Source of the DNA: Modestobacter sp. L9-4
Lineage (GTDB): Bacteria > Actinomycetota > Actinomycetes > Mycobacteriales > Geodermatophilaceae
Direction of reading: 5' to 3'
Length of the DNA: 64,000 bases
Assembly: GCF_019112525.1 (NCBI RefSeq)
Contig: NZ_CP077800.1
Coordinates: 3,782,001 to 3,846,000, forward strand
The number at the start of each line of letters is the position of its first letter. The first letter of the stretch is position 1. Below the pieces are notes generated by a model that had not been told where the DNA came from, did no database searches, and was given only the letters and a program-made list of their open reading frames with translations. Shown piece by piece: positions 1 to 8,336 of this stretch. The position numbers and the translations under genes are program-made.

Positions 1-335
1 GGCTTGTTCGCGTTCAGCTCGGCGTGCTGGGTCCCCCCTGCGGCGGTGACGCCCTCGTGCACGTTGTGCCAGATCTCGATCTGACCGTCCGAGGCGGTGG
101 TCTTCCAGCCGGGGACCTTCGACTGGTCGAAGAAGGAGAGCTCGTTGACCTTCACGGCCGGCAGCTCGAAGCCACCGTTGACGAGTCCGACGGCGTTGGC
201 GCACTCCGTCGGGGTCTGCACGGCGTCCGCGGTGGGCGCGGTGGCGACCACCCCGCCGACCGTGACGACGAGGGCGCAGGCCAACAGGGCGGGCCACCAG
301 GTCCGGACCGGACGGCGCGGCACGATCGTGACCAC
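1..335 (-). CDS. Secreted protein, N-terminal part (runs off left edge)
   Basis: About the first 111 residues of a protein that continues beyond the window. The GTG start at 335 has a GAGGAG ribosome site a few bases upstream. A basic start (RRPVRTWW) runs into a hydrophobic stretch ending near TAPTADA, so a signal peptide is likely. The mature part carries NGGFELP, VPGWKTT, IEIWHN and GGTQHAELNAN. This pattern is typical of galactose-binding-like extracellular beta domains (DUF642-like) in secreted actinobacterial proteins. Function is unknown. A flagellar-sigma-like promoter lies about 100 bases upstream, which suggests a role linked to motility or the cell surface; that link is inference. 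Confidence 0.75.
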   Translation of the reverse strand, partial: MVTIVPRRPVRTWWPALLACALVVTVGGVVATAPTADAVQTPTECANAVGLVNGGFELPAVKVNELSFFDQSKVPGWKTTASDGQIEIWHNVHEGVTAAGGTQHAELNANK

Positions 336-437
336 CTGTGGACTCCTCCTCGGGGCCGCCGGCACCTCGCCCGCGGTCAGTCCGGGGCCGGTCCGGCCGG
401 CAGGACGCCGTCCGGTGTCACCGACCCCGTGACCGGG

Positions 438-465
438 TCATCGGCCTCCCGACCGGCGACTTGAG
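438..465 (-). promoter_or_regulatory. FliA/WhiG-type sigma-28 promoter
   Basis: On the minus strand CTCAAG (465-460) is followed after exactly 14 bases by GCCGATGA (445-438). The -10 matches the sigma-28 consensus GCCGATAA in 7 of 8 positions. It points at the secreted protein starting at 335. The same arrangement, with the same 14-base spacer, lies upstream of the chemoreceptor at 35260. Confidence 0.6.
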
Positions 466-540
466 CCCACGCCCGCCCCGGGTGTCCGGTGGGCGACCGG
501 TTCCCACCCGCCCGGGTGAGGTCGGCAGCCCCGCCGGTCC

Positions 541-1539
541 TCAGCGGCCGCGGACCGGCGGGGGCTCGGGATCGGTCAGCCGCGGGCCGTCCATCAGGCT
601 GCCGGCCTGCTTGACCCGCCGCAGCACCGTGGAGGTCTCCAGGGTGTGCACCGGCAGCGACCCGACCCGCTCGGTGAGGAAGCGGTACAGGTGCGCGGTG
701 TCCCGGCAGACCACCGCCACCATCAGGTTGGCCGGGCCGGTGACCACCGCGGTGAAGGCGGTCTCGGGCTCCCGGGCGAGGGACTCCCCGACGTGGGCGA
801 GGTCGGCGGGGGCGACGCCCAGCCAGAGCATCGCGCTGACCGGGTGGCCGAGGAGCTCGTTGGCGACCTCCAGGTCGAAGTACAGCGTGCCGGCGGCGCG
901 CAGGGCCTCCACCCGCCGGGCGACCCGGCTCTCCGACCAGCCGGTGACCCCGGCCAGTTCGGCGTAGCTCAGCCGCCCGTCGGTGGCCAGCGCGGCGAGG
1001 AGGACCTCGTCCTCGGGGTCCAGTGCCGTCGGGGTGGTCGCCGGGCGTGCCGGCCCCTGGTCGAGCGCGGCGATCTGCTCGGCCGTCAGCGGGTCCTCGA
1101 ACGCCGTCCACTCGTACTCCCCGCCCACGTAGGCGTGCAGCACCGAGAAGGCGTTGAGGTCGATGACCTGCACCGTGCGGGGGAGCCGGTCCAGCAGCAG
1201 CGCGTCGCGCTGGCGCGGCGTGCGCGGCCGGGTCGAGCAGGTGATCTCGGCCCCGCCGGAGGTCAGGCTGACCCAGGACACGTCGGGACGGCGGGCCAGC
1301 GCCTCGGCCACCGCCCCGGCCGCCGCCGGCTGCACCCGCACCCGGATGTGCCAGCTGGGCTCGGTGGCGTCCGGGGTGGCCAGCCCCAGGACCCGGACGA
1401 CGCCGTCGGCGCGCAGTCGCCGCCAGCGCCGGGCGACCGTCTGCTCCGAGACCCCGAGCACGGTAGCCACCCGGCTGAAGGGGGCGCGTCCGTCGACCTG
1501 CATCGCGTGCACGATCTGGCGGTCGATGCTGTCGATCAC
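541..1539 (-). CDS. Lrp/AsnC-family regulator with two fused Lrp units
   Basis: DNA-binding regulator of 332 residues, about twice the usual Lrp length. The first winged helix-turn-helix spans about residues 3-55 (IDRQIVHAMQ, then VSEQTVARRWRRL), followed by an AsnC/RAM ligand domain to about 140. A second HTH lies at about 165-215 (LSYAELAGVTGWSESRVARR) with its own RAM-like domain to about 310. It is transcribed away from the drug exporter at 1638 with about 100 bases between them, so control of that exporter is the obvious guess. The ligand cannot be read from the sequence. Confidence 0.88.
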   Translation of the reverse strand: MIDSIDRQIVHAMQVDGRAPFSRVATVLGVSEQTVARRWRRLRADGVVRVLGLATPDATEPSWHIRVRVQPAAAGAVAEALARRPDVSWVSLTSGGAEITCSTRPRTPRQRDALLLDRLPRTVQVIDLNAFSVLHAYVGGEYEWTAFEDPLTAEQIAALDQGPARPATTPTALDPEDEVLLAALATDGRLSYAELAGVTGWSESRVARRVEALRAAGTLYFDLEVANELLGHPVSAMLWLGVAPADLAHVGESLAREPETAFTAVVTGPANLMVAVVCRDTAHLYRFLTERVGSLPVHTLETSTVLRRVKQAGSLMDGPRLTDPEPPPVRGR

Positions 1540-1637
1540 AGGCGTGATCCTGCACCACGACCATCAGCGATGGAGGATCGCGTCGTCCTCACCGGATCGA
1601 CTCACTTCCTGTCGGCACCGGCCGCCACAGTGTCGGC

Positions 1638-3164
1638 ATGCGCAAGTGGTTGCCGCTGGTCGCGATCTGCACCGGCACGTTCATGCTCCTCATCGACGTC
1701 ACCATCGTGAACGTCGCCCTCCCCGACATGGCGACCGATCTCGGCACCTCGTTCAGCCAGCTGCAGTGGGTGGTCGACGTCTACGCCCTCGCCCTGGCCG
1801 CGCTCGTGCTGGGCGCCGGCTCGCTGGCCGACCTGTTCGGCCGGCGGAAGCTCTACCTGATCGGCCTGGTGCTCTTCGCGGTCGCCTCGCTGGCCTCCGG
1901 GCTGGCCCCCGACGCCGGCTTCCTGATCGTCGCCCGTGCCCTGCAGGGCATCGGCGGGGCGATCATGTTCGCCACCACCATCGCCCTGATCAACACCAGC
2001 TACGAGGGCCGCGACCGGGGGACGGCGTTCGGCATCTGGGGCGCCGTCGTCGGCGCCTCCGCCGCGCTCGGCCCGATCCTCGGCGGTGCGCTCACCGAGC
2101 TGTCGTGGCGGTGGATCTTCTTCGTCAACCTCCCGGTCAGCGTGCTCGCGGTGGTGCTGACCCTGGCTGCCGTGCACGAGGCCAAGCAGCCCGGCGCCCC
2201 GCGGCCCGACGTCCCGGGCATCGTGCTGTTCAGCCTGGGCGCCGGCGGGCTGGTGTTCGGCCTGGTCCGCGCGGCCTCCGACGGCTGGGGCAGCACGCAG
2301 GCCTGGGCACCGATGGTCGCCGGCCTGGTCGTCCTCGCCGGCTGGGTGTTCGTCGAGCTGCGCCGTCCCGCCCCGATGCTGGACGTCCGGCTGTTCGCCA
2401 GCCGCTCCTTCACCGGGATCATGGCCGGGGCGCTGGTGCTCAACGCCGCCGCCTTCGCCGCGCTGATCTACATGTCGCTGTGGCTGCAGTCGATCGGCGG
2501 GCTGTCCCCGCTGGAGGCCGGCTGCGTGTTCATCCCGCTGTCCGCGCTGAGCTTCGGCGTCGCCGCGTTCGCCGGCCGGGCGCTGCAGAACCGGCCCCCG
2601 CGGTTGGTGCTGGCCGGCGGTCTGCTGCTGGTGGGGATCGGCAGCCTGCTGCTCGGGCTGGTCGACGGCGACTCCACCTGGCGGGTGCTGGTGCCGGGCC
2701 TGGCGGTGCTCGGTGCCGGTGTGGGCATGGCCAACCCGACGCTGGCCTCGGCCGCCCTGGCCTCGGTGCCCCGTGAGCGCAGCGGCATGGCCTCCGGGGC
2801 GGTCAACACCGCCCGCCAGCTCGGCTTCGCCCTGGGCGTGGCCGTGCTGGGCAGCGTGTTCACCGCCCGGGCCGGTGCGGTGCTCTCCGGTGCCGGCGCC
2901 TCGGACCCGTCCGGCACCGCCTCGGCGCTGACCGCCGGGCAGGCCGGGCAGCTCATCGGCGCTGCACCGGAGCCCGACCGGGCCGGGCTGACCGACCTGT
3001 TCGCCTCCGCCTACGCCGGCGGCCTGCGGGACGTGTTCCTCGTCTGCGGCGGGCTCGGCCTGCTCGGGGCGCTGGTGGTGCTCCTGCTGGTGCGTGCCGC
3101 GGCGCCGTCGGCCGGGCACCAGCCGCAGGCCCGACCGCAGGGTGCGCCCGCCGACGCGCACTGA
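1638..3164 (+). CDS. MFS drug/proton antiporter, DHA2 (EmrB/QacA) family
   Basis: Integral membrane exporter of 508 residues, the normal size for 14-helix DHA2 transporters. The N-terminus starts within the first helix (LVAICTGTFMLLIDVTIVNVALP). An MFS motif A (GSLADLFGRRKLYL) follows at about residues 61-75, and motif C-like GPILGGAL at about 150. ATG at 1638 is the only sensible start. It is divergent from the Lrp-type regulator. Substrate unknown; multidrug or metabolite efflux by family. Confidence 0.92.
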   Translation: MRKWLPLVAICTGTFMLLIDVTIVNVALPDMATDLGTSFSQLQWVVDVYALALAALVLGAGSLADLFGRRKLYLIGLVLFAVASLASGLAPDAGFLIVARALQGIGGAIMFATTIALINTSYEGRDRGTAFGIWGAVVGASAALGPILGGALTELSWRWIFFVNLPVSVLAVVLTLAAVHEAKQPGAPRPDVPGIVLFSLGAGGLVFGLVRAASDGWGSTQAWAPMVAGLVVLAGWVFVELRRPAPMLDVRLFASRSFTGIMAGALVLNAAAFAALIYMSLWLQSIGGLSPLEAGCVFIPLSALSFGVAAFAGRALQNRPPRLVLAGGLLLVGIGSLLLGLVDGDSTWRVLVPGLAVLGAGVGMANPTLASAALASVPRERSGMASGAVNTARQLGFALGVAVLGSVFTARAGAVLSGAGASDPSGTASALTAGQAGQLIGAAPEPDRAGLTDLFASAYAGGLRDVFLVCGGLGLLGALVVLLLVRAAAPSAGHQPQARPQGAPADAH

Positions 3165-3195
3165 CCGCCGTCCGGGGAGGGGGCAGGATCGCGCC

Positions 3196-3918
3196 ATGAC
3201 CTCCGCTCCCTTCCCGGACGACTGGCAGCGCGCCCTGGTCGTCGCCGCGCACCCCGACGACATCGAGTACGGGCTGGCCGCCGCGGTCGCGGTCTGGACC
3301 GCGGCCGGCAAGGAGGTCCACTACCTGCTGGCCACCCGCGGCGAGGCGGGCATCGCCGGCCTGGCGCCGGCCGAGGCGGGCCCGCTGCGCGAGCAGGAGG
3401 AGCGCCGGTCGGCCGCCGTCGTGGGGGTGACCGAGGTGGAGTTCCTCGACCACCGCGACGGCGTCCTGGTCGCCGATCTCCAGCTGCGCAGCGACCTCGC
3501 CGGGGCGGTGCGCCGGCACCGGCCCGACCTGGTGGTCACCCTGCACGGCGGGGACACCTGGACGCTGCCCGGGGTCACCCCCGGGGCCCTCAACTCACCC
3601 GACCACCGCGCGCTGACCCGCTCGGTGCTCGACGCGGTCGCCGACGCGGCCAACGAGTGGATCTTCCCCGACCTGGCCGGGGAGCCGTGGTCGGGCGTGC
3701 GGTACGTCGCCGTCCAGGCCGTCGAGGACCCGCCGCCGCACGTCGTCGACGTCACCGCCGGGGTCGAGGCGGCGGTCGCCTCGCTCACCGAGCACCGCCG
3801 GTACCTGGAGGCGCTGTCCGAGGACCCGGTCGCCGACCAGGCGCGTCGACAGATCGACATGGCGACCCTCACCGAGGACGGCGACCGCCGGGTCGGGTTC
3901 CGGCTCTACTGGGGTTGA
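3196..3918 (+). CDS. PIG-L family N-acetylglucosaminyl deacetylase-like hydrolase
   Basis: Predicted zinc hydrolase of 240 residues. Zinc ligands are visible: AHPDD at residues 18-22 (H19, D22) and the distal histidine in SPDH (about H137). The family includes MshB and Mca of mycothiol metabolism, but this short form is a generic LmbE/PIG-L member and I do not assign it to mycothiol. The ATG at 3196 was chosen because it directly precedes the AHPDD strand; in-frame codons further upstream overlap the exporter gene. RNase P RNA begins 29 bases after its stop. Confidence 0.88.
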   Translation: MTSAPFPDDWQRALVVAAHPDDIEYGLAAAVAVWTAAGKEVHYLLATRGEAGIAGLAPAEAGPLREQEERRSAAVVGVTEVEFLDHRDGVLVADLQLRSDLAGAVRRHRPDLVVTLHGGDTWTLPGVTPGALNSPDHRALTRSVLDAVADAANEWIFPDLAGEPWSGVRYVAVQAVEDPPPHVVDVTAGVEAAVASLTEHRRYLEALSEDPVADQARRQIDMATLTEDGDRRVGFRLYWG

Positions 3919-3931
3919 GGTCCGGTCGCGG

Positions 3932-3937
3932 TAGGGT
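3932..3937 (+). promoter_or_regulatory. -10 element of rnpB
   Basis: TAGGGT lies 10 bases before the predicted 5' end of RNase P RNA. No good -35 is visible at the expected distance; the TTGAGG just upstream is only 11 bases away. Confidence 0.45.
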
Positions 3938-3947
3938 CCCTGCACGA

Positions 3948-4351
3948 CGGACGAGTCGGCTGGGCGGTCGCGTTGGCGGGGGAGACCCCGGCACCGAGGA
4001 ACGTCCGGGCTCCACAGGGCAGGGTGGTCGTTAACAGCGACCCGGGGTGACCCGCGGGACAGTGCCACAGAGAACAGACCGCCAGTGCTCGCACTGGTAA
4101 GGGTGAAACGGCGGTGTAAGAGACCACCGCACACCGGGTGACCGGTGTGGCTCGGTAAACCCCACCCGGAGCAAGGTCGAGAGGGACGACGGTCCGCCGT
4201 CGTCCTGCGCAGGCGTTCGAGGGCTGCCCGCCCGAGCCTGCGGGTAGACCGCTGGAGCCTGTCGGCAACGGCAGGCGTAGATGGATGGCCGCCCATCGGG
4301 ACGCCGTGAGGCGCCCGGGGACAGAACCCGGCGTACAGGCCGACTCGTCCG
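3948..4351 (+). ncRNA. rnpB: RNase P RNA (class A)
   Basis: Catalytic RNA of RNase P, which matures tRNA 5' ends. The ends form a perfect 12-bp P1 helix (3948-3959 with 4340-4351). Conserved blocks are present: GAGGAACGTCCGGGCTCC near the 5' end, ACAGTGCCACAGAGAACAGACC, GGTAAGGGTGAAACGG, the GTAAACCCCACCCGGAGCAA segment and near the 3' end AGATGGATGGCCGCC and GACAGAACCCGGCGTACAGG. Length of about 404 nt fits Actinobacteria. The assignment rests on recognisable sequence and is firm. Confidence 0.97.
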
Positions 4352-4378
4352 TCGCCCTCCCGCTCGTGGGAGGGCGAC
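4351..4378 (+). terminator. Hairpin terminator after rnpB
   Basis: Perfect 11-bp stem (4351-4361 with 4368-4378) and a 6-base loop directly after P1 of rnpB. No T-tract. It also lies at the 3' end of the convergent HTH gene, so it may serve both. Confidence 0.75.
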
Positions 4379-4382
4379 CGGC

Positions 4383-4661
4383 TCAGCGCACGATGCGCAG
4401 GTGTGGTCCGGTGCGGGCCGTCGTGGGCTCCTCCACCGGCAGGCCGGCGCTCACCCGGACCCGGTGCTCCGGGACGTCGAGGGCCCGGGCCAGTGCGCGC
4501 GCGACGCGGTCGTTGACGTAGACCGAGGCCCGGCCGCCCATCAGCCCACGCACCGCCTCCTTGGACACGACGCCCAGGGTGCGGGCCGACGCCTCCTCGG
4601 CGGTCAGGCCCAGCTCGAACAGGCGGCGCCAGATCAGCCGCTGCAGGTCCCGGTCGCTCAC
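4383..4661 (-). CDS. Small helix-turn-helix-like protein
   Basis: 92 residues from a GTG start at 4661. The sequence LTAEEASARTLGVVSKEAVRGLMGG looks like a lambda-repressor-type helix-turn-helix, followed by VYVNDRVARALARALDVPEHRVRVSAG, the usual helical end of XRE domains. There is no other domain. A near-palindrome with TTTAC and GTAAA half-sites lies 64 bases upstream (4725-4740), a plausible autoregulatory operator. It is convergent with rnpB. Function as a regulator is inferred from the fold-like pattern only. Confidence 0.65.
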   Translation of the reverse strand: MSDRDLQRLIWRRLFELGLTAEEASARTLGVVSKEAVRGLMGGRASVYVNDRVARALARALDVPEHRVRVSAGLPVEEPTTARTGPHLRIVR

Positions 4662-4724
4662 CGGGTACCCGGCACGGAGGGCTCGAGGTCGGTCGCGGGG
4701 GACATGATCACGGACTTGCCCGCC

Positions 4725-4740
4725 GCTTTACGCGGTAAAC
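4725..4740. promoter_or_regulatory. Palindromic operator candidate, copy 1
   Basis: gctttacgcggtaaac: half-sites TTTAC and GTAAA around a 3-base centre, unusually A+T-rich for this genome. The exact reverse complement of all 16 bases occurs at 7137-7152. It sits between the small HTH gene (start 4661) and the wall protein gene (start 4920). Confidence 0.55.
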
Positions 4741-4919
4741 CGCCCGGTGCCGACACCGGGTCCCGGGCGGCCGCCGGGTCACGGCGGCGTCACCTGCTGT
4801 CCCACCCACCTCACGCCGCGTGGCGCCGCCGGGATCGGCGCCGTCGCCGTGGTCTCCTCCCGGTCGATCCGGACCCGGGTCGACGACCCGGCGTGCCCGG
4901 GACTCAGCAGGGAGTCGAC

Positions 4920-6686
4920 GTGCAGCGAACGTCCTCGGTGTCCCGCGTCCTCGGTCGCACGGCCGTGGGTGCCGTCGTCGCAGCCGCCGCGCTGGTGCCC
5001 GCCGGCGGTGCTCCGGCGTGGGCGGAGAGCCCGGCGGCCGTGTGGACGGTGGACACCTCGGCACCGTCGGGCCTGCTGCCGCTCGGTGGCGGTGGGTGGG
5101 TGGCGTCGGTCCCGTTGAACGTCTGCTCGGTCGAGTGGACGGTGACCGGCGGTCCCGGTGGCGCCGGGAGCGGTGCGCAGGCCGGCGAGACCGGCGGCGA
5201 GCTGCGGGTCACCACCCGGGGGACGGCCGGGGCGACGGTCGCCCTGTACCCGGGGACGGCTGGTCGGGCGTGGGCCGACGGCGGCGCCGGGGGCACCAAC
5301 GGCAGTGACGGCGCGGGCGTCGCAGGCGCCTCTGACGGCGCCGGTGGTGGCGGAGGCGGTGGCGGCGGTTCCGAGGTCCGCTTCGGGACCACGCTCCGTC
5401 TCCTCGCCCACGGTGGCGACGGCGGTGGGGCCACCGGTGGCGTCGGCGGGGGGACCCGGGCGACCCCGAGCGGGAACGCGGTGGACCTCGGGTCCGGCGG
5501 CCCGGTCACCGCCGAGGTGACCGCCGACGGCGCCGCGGCGTCCGGCAGCGGTGCCGGGGTGGTCCGGGGCGTGGGCGTCCCGTGCCCGGCGACCGCGCCG
5601 GGTGCCCCGCGCATGGTCCTCGCCGGCTCCGTCCCGGAGGAGGGCGTCATCCGGCTGGTCTTCGAGCCGGAGACCCCCCGCGCGCACGAGGTCTGGGCGC
5701 CGGTGACCGGCTGGGAGGTCAGCCTGGACGGCACGGCCACCTGGCGTCCGCTGGACGTGACCGCGGCCCCCGCCGACCTCTTCGCGACCCCCGTCGAGGG
5801 GCTCCTGCAGGGGCTCGTGCGCGACCTGCCCAACGGTGACTACCCGGTGGCGGTGCGGGCCCTCAGCGCAGCCGGCCCGAGCCCGAGCGGCGGCGTGCGT
5901 CCCGTCCGGCTGATCGGCACCCCGACCGCCGTCACCGTCACCGACGTGGGCGTCACCGCCGGGGTGTCGTCGCTGCGGGTCTCGTGGAGCCCGCCGTCGG
6001 GTCCGGTGTACGGGTACGTGGCCGAGTCCTACGACGCCGCCCAGGACGGTGAGAACACCCCGTTCTCCCTGTGCGAGGCCGCCGTCGACGAGCACAGCTG
6101 CGTGCTGGCCGCCGAGCCGGGTCGGTCCTACCGGGTCGTGGTGTCGACCGGCGGCCGCGGCGCGGCCCCGGTGACCTCCGGTGTGGTCGCCGCACCCCCG
6201 GTCCCCGCCCAGGTGCCGACGTCCTCGGGTGCCCTCGACGGCCCCGGGGCGGGACCGGTGACGGCAGGCCAGACCGTGGACGTCGCCGGCGCCGGGTACC
6301 TGGCGGGCTCGACGGTGACCGTGGTCGTCTACTCGACGCCGACGGTGCTGGGGTCGCTGGTCGCGGACGACGGGTCCTTCGACACGAGCGTCACCCTCCC
6401 GGCCGGACTGCCCGCGGGCGAGCACACCCTCGTCGCGACCGGGGTGGGTCCGGACGGGGAGACGTGGACGCTCACCCGGCAGATAACCGCGCAGGGCACG
6501 ACGGCCGGGCCGGCAGCTCGTGCGACCACTGCGACCACCGTCGCCACCGCCGTCCCGTCGGGAGGTGGGCTGGCCTACACCGGCGCCTACGTCGGCGTGA
6601 TGGCGATCGGCGGGGTGCTGACCCTCGTCGTGGGCATCGCCCTGGTGCTCCTCGGACGGCGTCGCCGGAGCACCGGGCGGGGCTGA
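4920..6686 (+). CDS. Glycine-rich secreted wall protein with LAYTG sorting signal
   Basis: 588 residues from a GTG at 4920 with GGGAG five bases upstream; a much longer reading frame continues upstream but runs through rnpB and is not coding. Order of parts: signal peptide (about 1-35, cleavage after AWA); a Gly-rich region (about 75-205) with a run of Gly near residue 145; two fibronectin-III-like beta domains (about 225-420); an Ig-like domain (about 430-525); then LAYTG at about 551-555, a hydrophobic helix and RRRR tail. LAXTG is the motif used by class E sortases, so the protein is probably anchored to the wall. Binding partner unknown. Confidence 0.82.
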   Translation: MQRTSSVSRVLGRTAVGAVVAAAALVPAGGAPAWAESPAAVWTVDTSAPSGLLPLGGGGWVASVPLNVCSVEWTVTGGPGGAGSGAQAGETGGELRVTTRGTAGATVALYPGTAGRAWADGGAGGTNGSDGAGVAGASDGAGGGGGGGGGSEVRFGTTLRLLAHGGDGGGATGGVGGGTRATPSGNAVDLGSGGPVTAEVTADGAAASGSGAGVVRGVGVPCPATAPGAPRMVLAGSVPEEGVIRLVFEPETPRAHEVWAPVTGWEVSLDGTATWRPLDVTAAPADLFATPVEGLLQGLVRDLPNGDYPVAVRALSAAGPSPSGGVRPVRLIGTPTAVTVTDVGVTAGVSSLRVSWSPPSGPVYGYVAESYDAAQDGENTPFSLCEAAVDEHSCVLAAEPGRSYRVVVSTGGRGAAPVTSGVVAAPPVPAQVPTSSGALDGPGAGPVTAGQTVDVAGAGYLAGSTVTVVVYSTPTVLGSLVADDGSFDTSVTLPAGLPAGEHTLVATGVGPDGETWTLTRQITAQGTTAGPAARATTATTVATAVPSGGGLAYTGAYVGVMAIGGVLTLVVGIALVLLGRRRRSTGRG

Positions 6687-6732
6687 CCGCAGCGGCGGCC
6701 GGGCGGCACCGCCGGCGGCTCCCTGCGCGAGG

Positions 6733-6951
6733 TCAGCGCAGGGCGTCGCCGGCGACGTCGTCCACGATCGCGGCGAAGGTGGTGGTGTCCACCTCGTTGT
6801 CGACGGTGACCCGCACGATGTCGGTGATCTGCTGGCGGGACGTCGAGCGGCAGGCGCTCACCCGGGCGGCGGCGATCAGCTTGAGCTGCTGCAGCCGGGC
6901 GGGGGAGCAGGTGGAGGAGCCGGGGACCGAGGGGAGTCGGGCATCACGCAT
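6733..6951 (-). CDS. Small hypothetical protein, probably leaderless
   Basis: 72 residues, no family recognised. The C-terminal half (ITDIVRVTVDNEVDTTTFAAIVDDVAGDAL) is predicted helical and acidic. ATG at 6951 has no Shine-Dalgarno, but TACCGT lies exactly 6 bases upstream, matching other probable leaderless genes in this window. Upstream and divergent lies the AI-2E family permease, with a palindromic operator candidate between them. Confidence 0.55.
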   Translation of the reverse strand: MRDARLPSVPGSSTCSPARLQQLKLIAAARVSACRSTSRQQITDIVRVTVDNEVDTTTFAAIVDDVAGDALR

Positions 6952-7136
6952 GGACGAACGGTAGGCCGATCGTCCAGCGTCGCGTGGGCGCGTTCCCACC
7001 GTGTCGCCCGGCGTCCACCTCGTCCGTCCCGCCACGTCCCACCCGTCCCAGGCCCGGGGGAGGGCAGCGTGCGGTTGTGCAGCGCCGTCCGGCCGGGGCG
7101 ACGTGACCGAGTCCACCGCGCCCGGCGGGTGGTTGC

Positions 7137-7152
7137 GTTTACCGCGTAAAGC
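7137..7152. promoter_or_regulatory. Palindromic operator candidate, copy 2
   Basis: gtttaccgcgtaaagc, the exact reverse complement of 4725-4740. It lies 21 bases before the permease start (7173) and 186 bases before the divergent small gene (6951), a position suitable for a repressor acting on the permease. Confidence 0.55.
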
Positions 7153-7172
7153 TGCGCGGGCATCCAGCACCG

Positions 7173-8333
7173 GTGAGTTCCCCCATCGCCCCGCGGGTCC
7201 AGCCGCCCGTGCCCACGCGCACGATCCTGGCCACCATCGGTCTGCTCCTGGCCACCGCACTGCTGCTGTACATCGTGGTCGAGACCCGGCAGATCATCAC
7301 CTGGTGCGTCGTCGGGGCGTTCTTCGCCGTCGCGCTCGCCCCGGTGGTCGGCCTCGTGCAGCGCAGGGTCTTCGGTGGCAAGCGCCGGTCGCTGGCCACC
7401 CTGCTGGTGTTCCTCGTGGCGTTCCTGCTGCTGGCGGCGCTGGTCACGGCCTTCGCCGTCCCGCTGACCCAGGAGGGGACGAAGGTCGCCGGGCAGCTGC
7501 CGCAGATCATCGACGACGCCCGCAACGGCCGCGGCCCGATCGGTGACCTGCTCGAGCGCACCAACGCGCTGCAGTGGGTCCAGGACAACCAGGACAAGAT
7601 CAGCAACTTCGCCAGCGGGCTGACCACCCCGGCCAAGGGCGTCCTCGGCGGCATCGCCAGCGGCGTCACCGGTCTGGTCACCATCATCGTGCTGGCCTAC
7701 CTGATGGTGCTCGAGGGCCCGAAGATCGTGGACGGGTTCACCAACCTGTTCGCCCCGGCCACCGGCACCCGCATCCGCCGGGTCGCCACCGACTGCGCCA
7801 AGTCCGTGACCGGCTACCTGTCGGGCAACCTGCTGATCAGCGTCGTCTGCGGTGTGCTGACCTTCATCGTCCTGGAGATCGCCGGCGTCCCCTTCGCCGG
7901 GCTGATCGCCCTGTTCGTCGGCATCGTCGACCTGGTCCCGCTGGTCGGTGCCACCATCGGCGGCGTCGTCGCCGTGGTGGCCGGGTTCATCCACTCGGTG
8001 CCCGCCGGCATCGCCGTCCTGGTGTTCTTCCTGGTCTACCAGCAGCTGGAGAACCACCTGCTGCAGCCGCTGGTCTTCGCCCGCACGGTGAAGGTCAACC
8101 CGCTGACGGTGATCATCGCGATCCTGGTCGCGGTCGAGCTGGCCGGCATCCTGGGCGCGCTCCTGGCCATCCCGGCCGCCAGCATCATCCAGGTGGTGCT
8201 GCGCGACGTCTGGGACCACCGCCGTGGTCAGCTCAAGGACGAGCCGACGCTGGGGGAGCAGCGGGACCCCGCGCTGGCCCCGCACGAGCGCACCGACGCC
8301 GGTGCGACGAGCGGGTCGACCACCGCGCGCTGA
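7173..8333 (+). CDS. AI-2E family transporter (TqsA/PerM-like permease)
   Basis: Integral membrane protein of 386 residues. It has the family pattern: two N-terminal helices (TILATIGLLLATALLLYIVV, then WCVVGAFFAVALAPVVGLV), a helix pair, a soluble segment (about 95-150), then the conserved core with GLIALFVGIVDLVPLVGATIG (about 245-265) and QQLENHLLQPLVF (about 290). Family members export small molecules or exchange Na+/H+; the substrate is unknown here. GTG at 7173 has no clear ribosome site. The 3' end faces the GGDEF-EAL gene with only 3 bases between stops. Confidence 0.88.
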   Translation: MSSPIAPRVQPPVPTRTILATIGLLLATALLLYIVVETRQIITWCVVGAFFAVALAPVVGLVQRRVFGGKRRSLATLLVFLVAFLLLAALVTAFAVPLTQEGTKVAGQLPQIIDDARNGRGPIGDLLERTNALQWVQDNQDKISNFASGLTTPAKGVLGGIASGVTGLVTIIVLAYLMVLEGPKIVDGFTNLFAPATGTRIRRVATDCAKSVTGYLSGNLLISVVCGVLTFIVLEIAGVPFAGLIALFVGIVDLVPLVGATIGGVVAVVAGFIHSVPAGIAVLVFFLVYQQLENHLLQPLVFARTVKVNPLTVIIAILVAVELAGILGALLAIPAASIIQVVLRDVWDHRRGQLKDEPTLGEQRDPALAPHERTDAGATSGSTTAR

Positions 8334-8336
8334 CGG

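Noticed and set aside
3915-3937. TTGAGG as -35 of rnpB
   Set aside because: Only 11 bases from the TAGGGT -10, too close for a sigma-70 promoter.
4281-4919. Upstream extension of the wall protein to an 801-residue frame
   Set aside because: It runs through the 3' part of rnpB, the terminator and the antisense of the HTH gene; the GTG at 4920 has a ribosome site and signal peptide.
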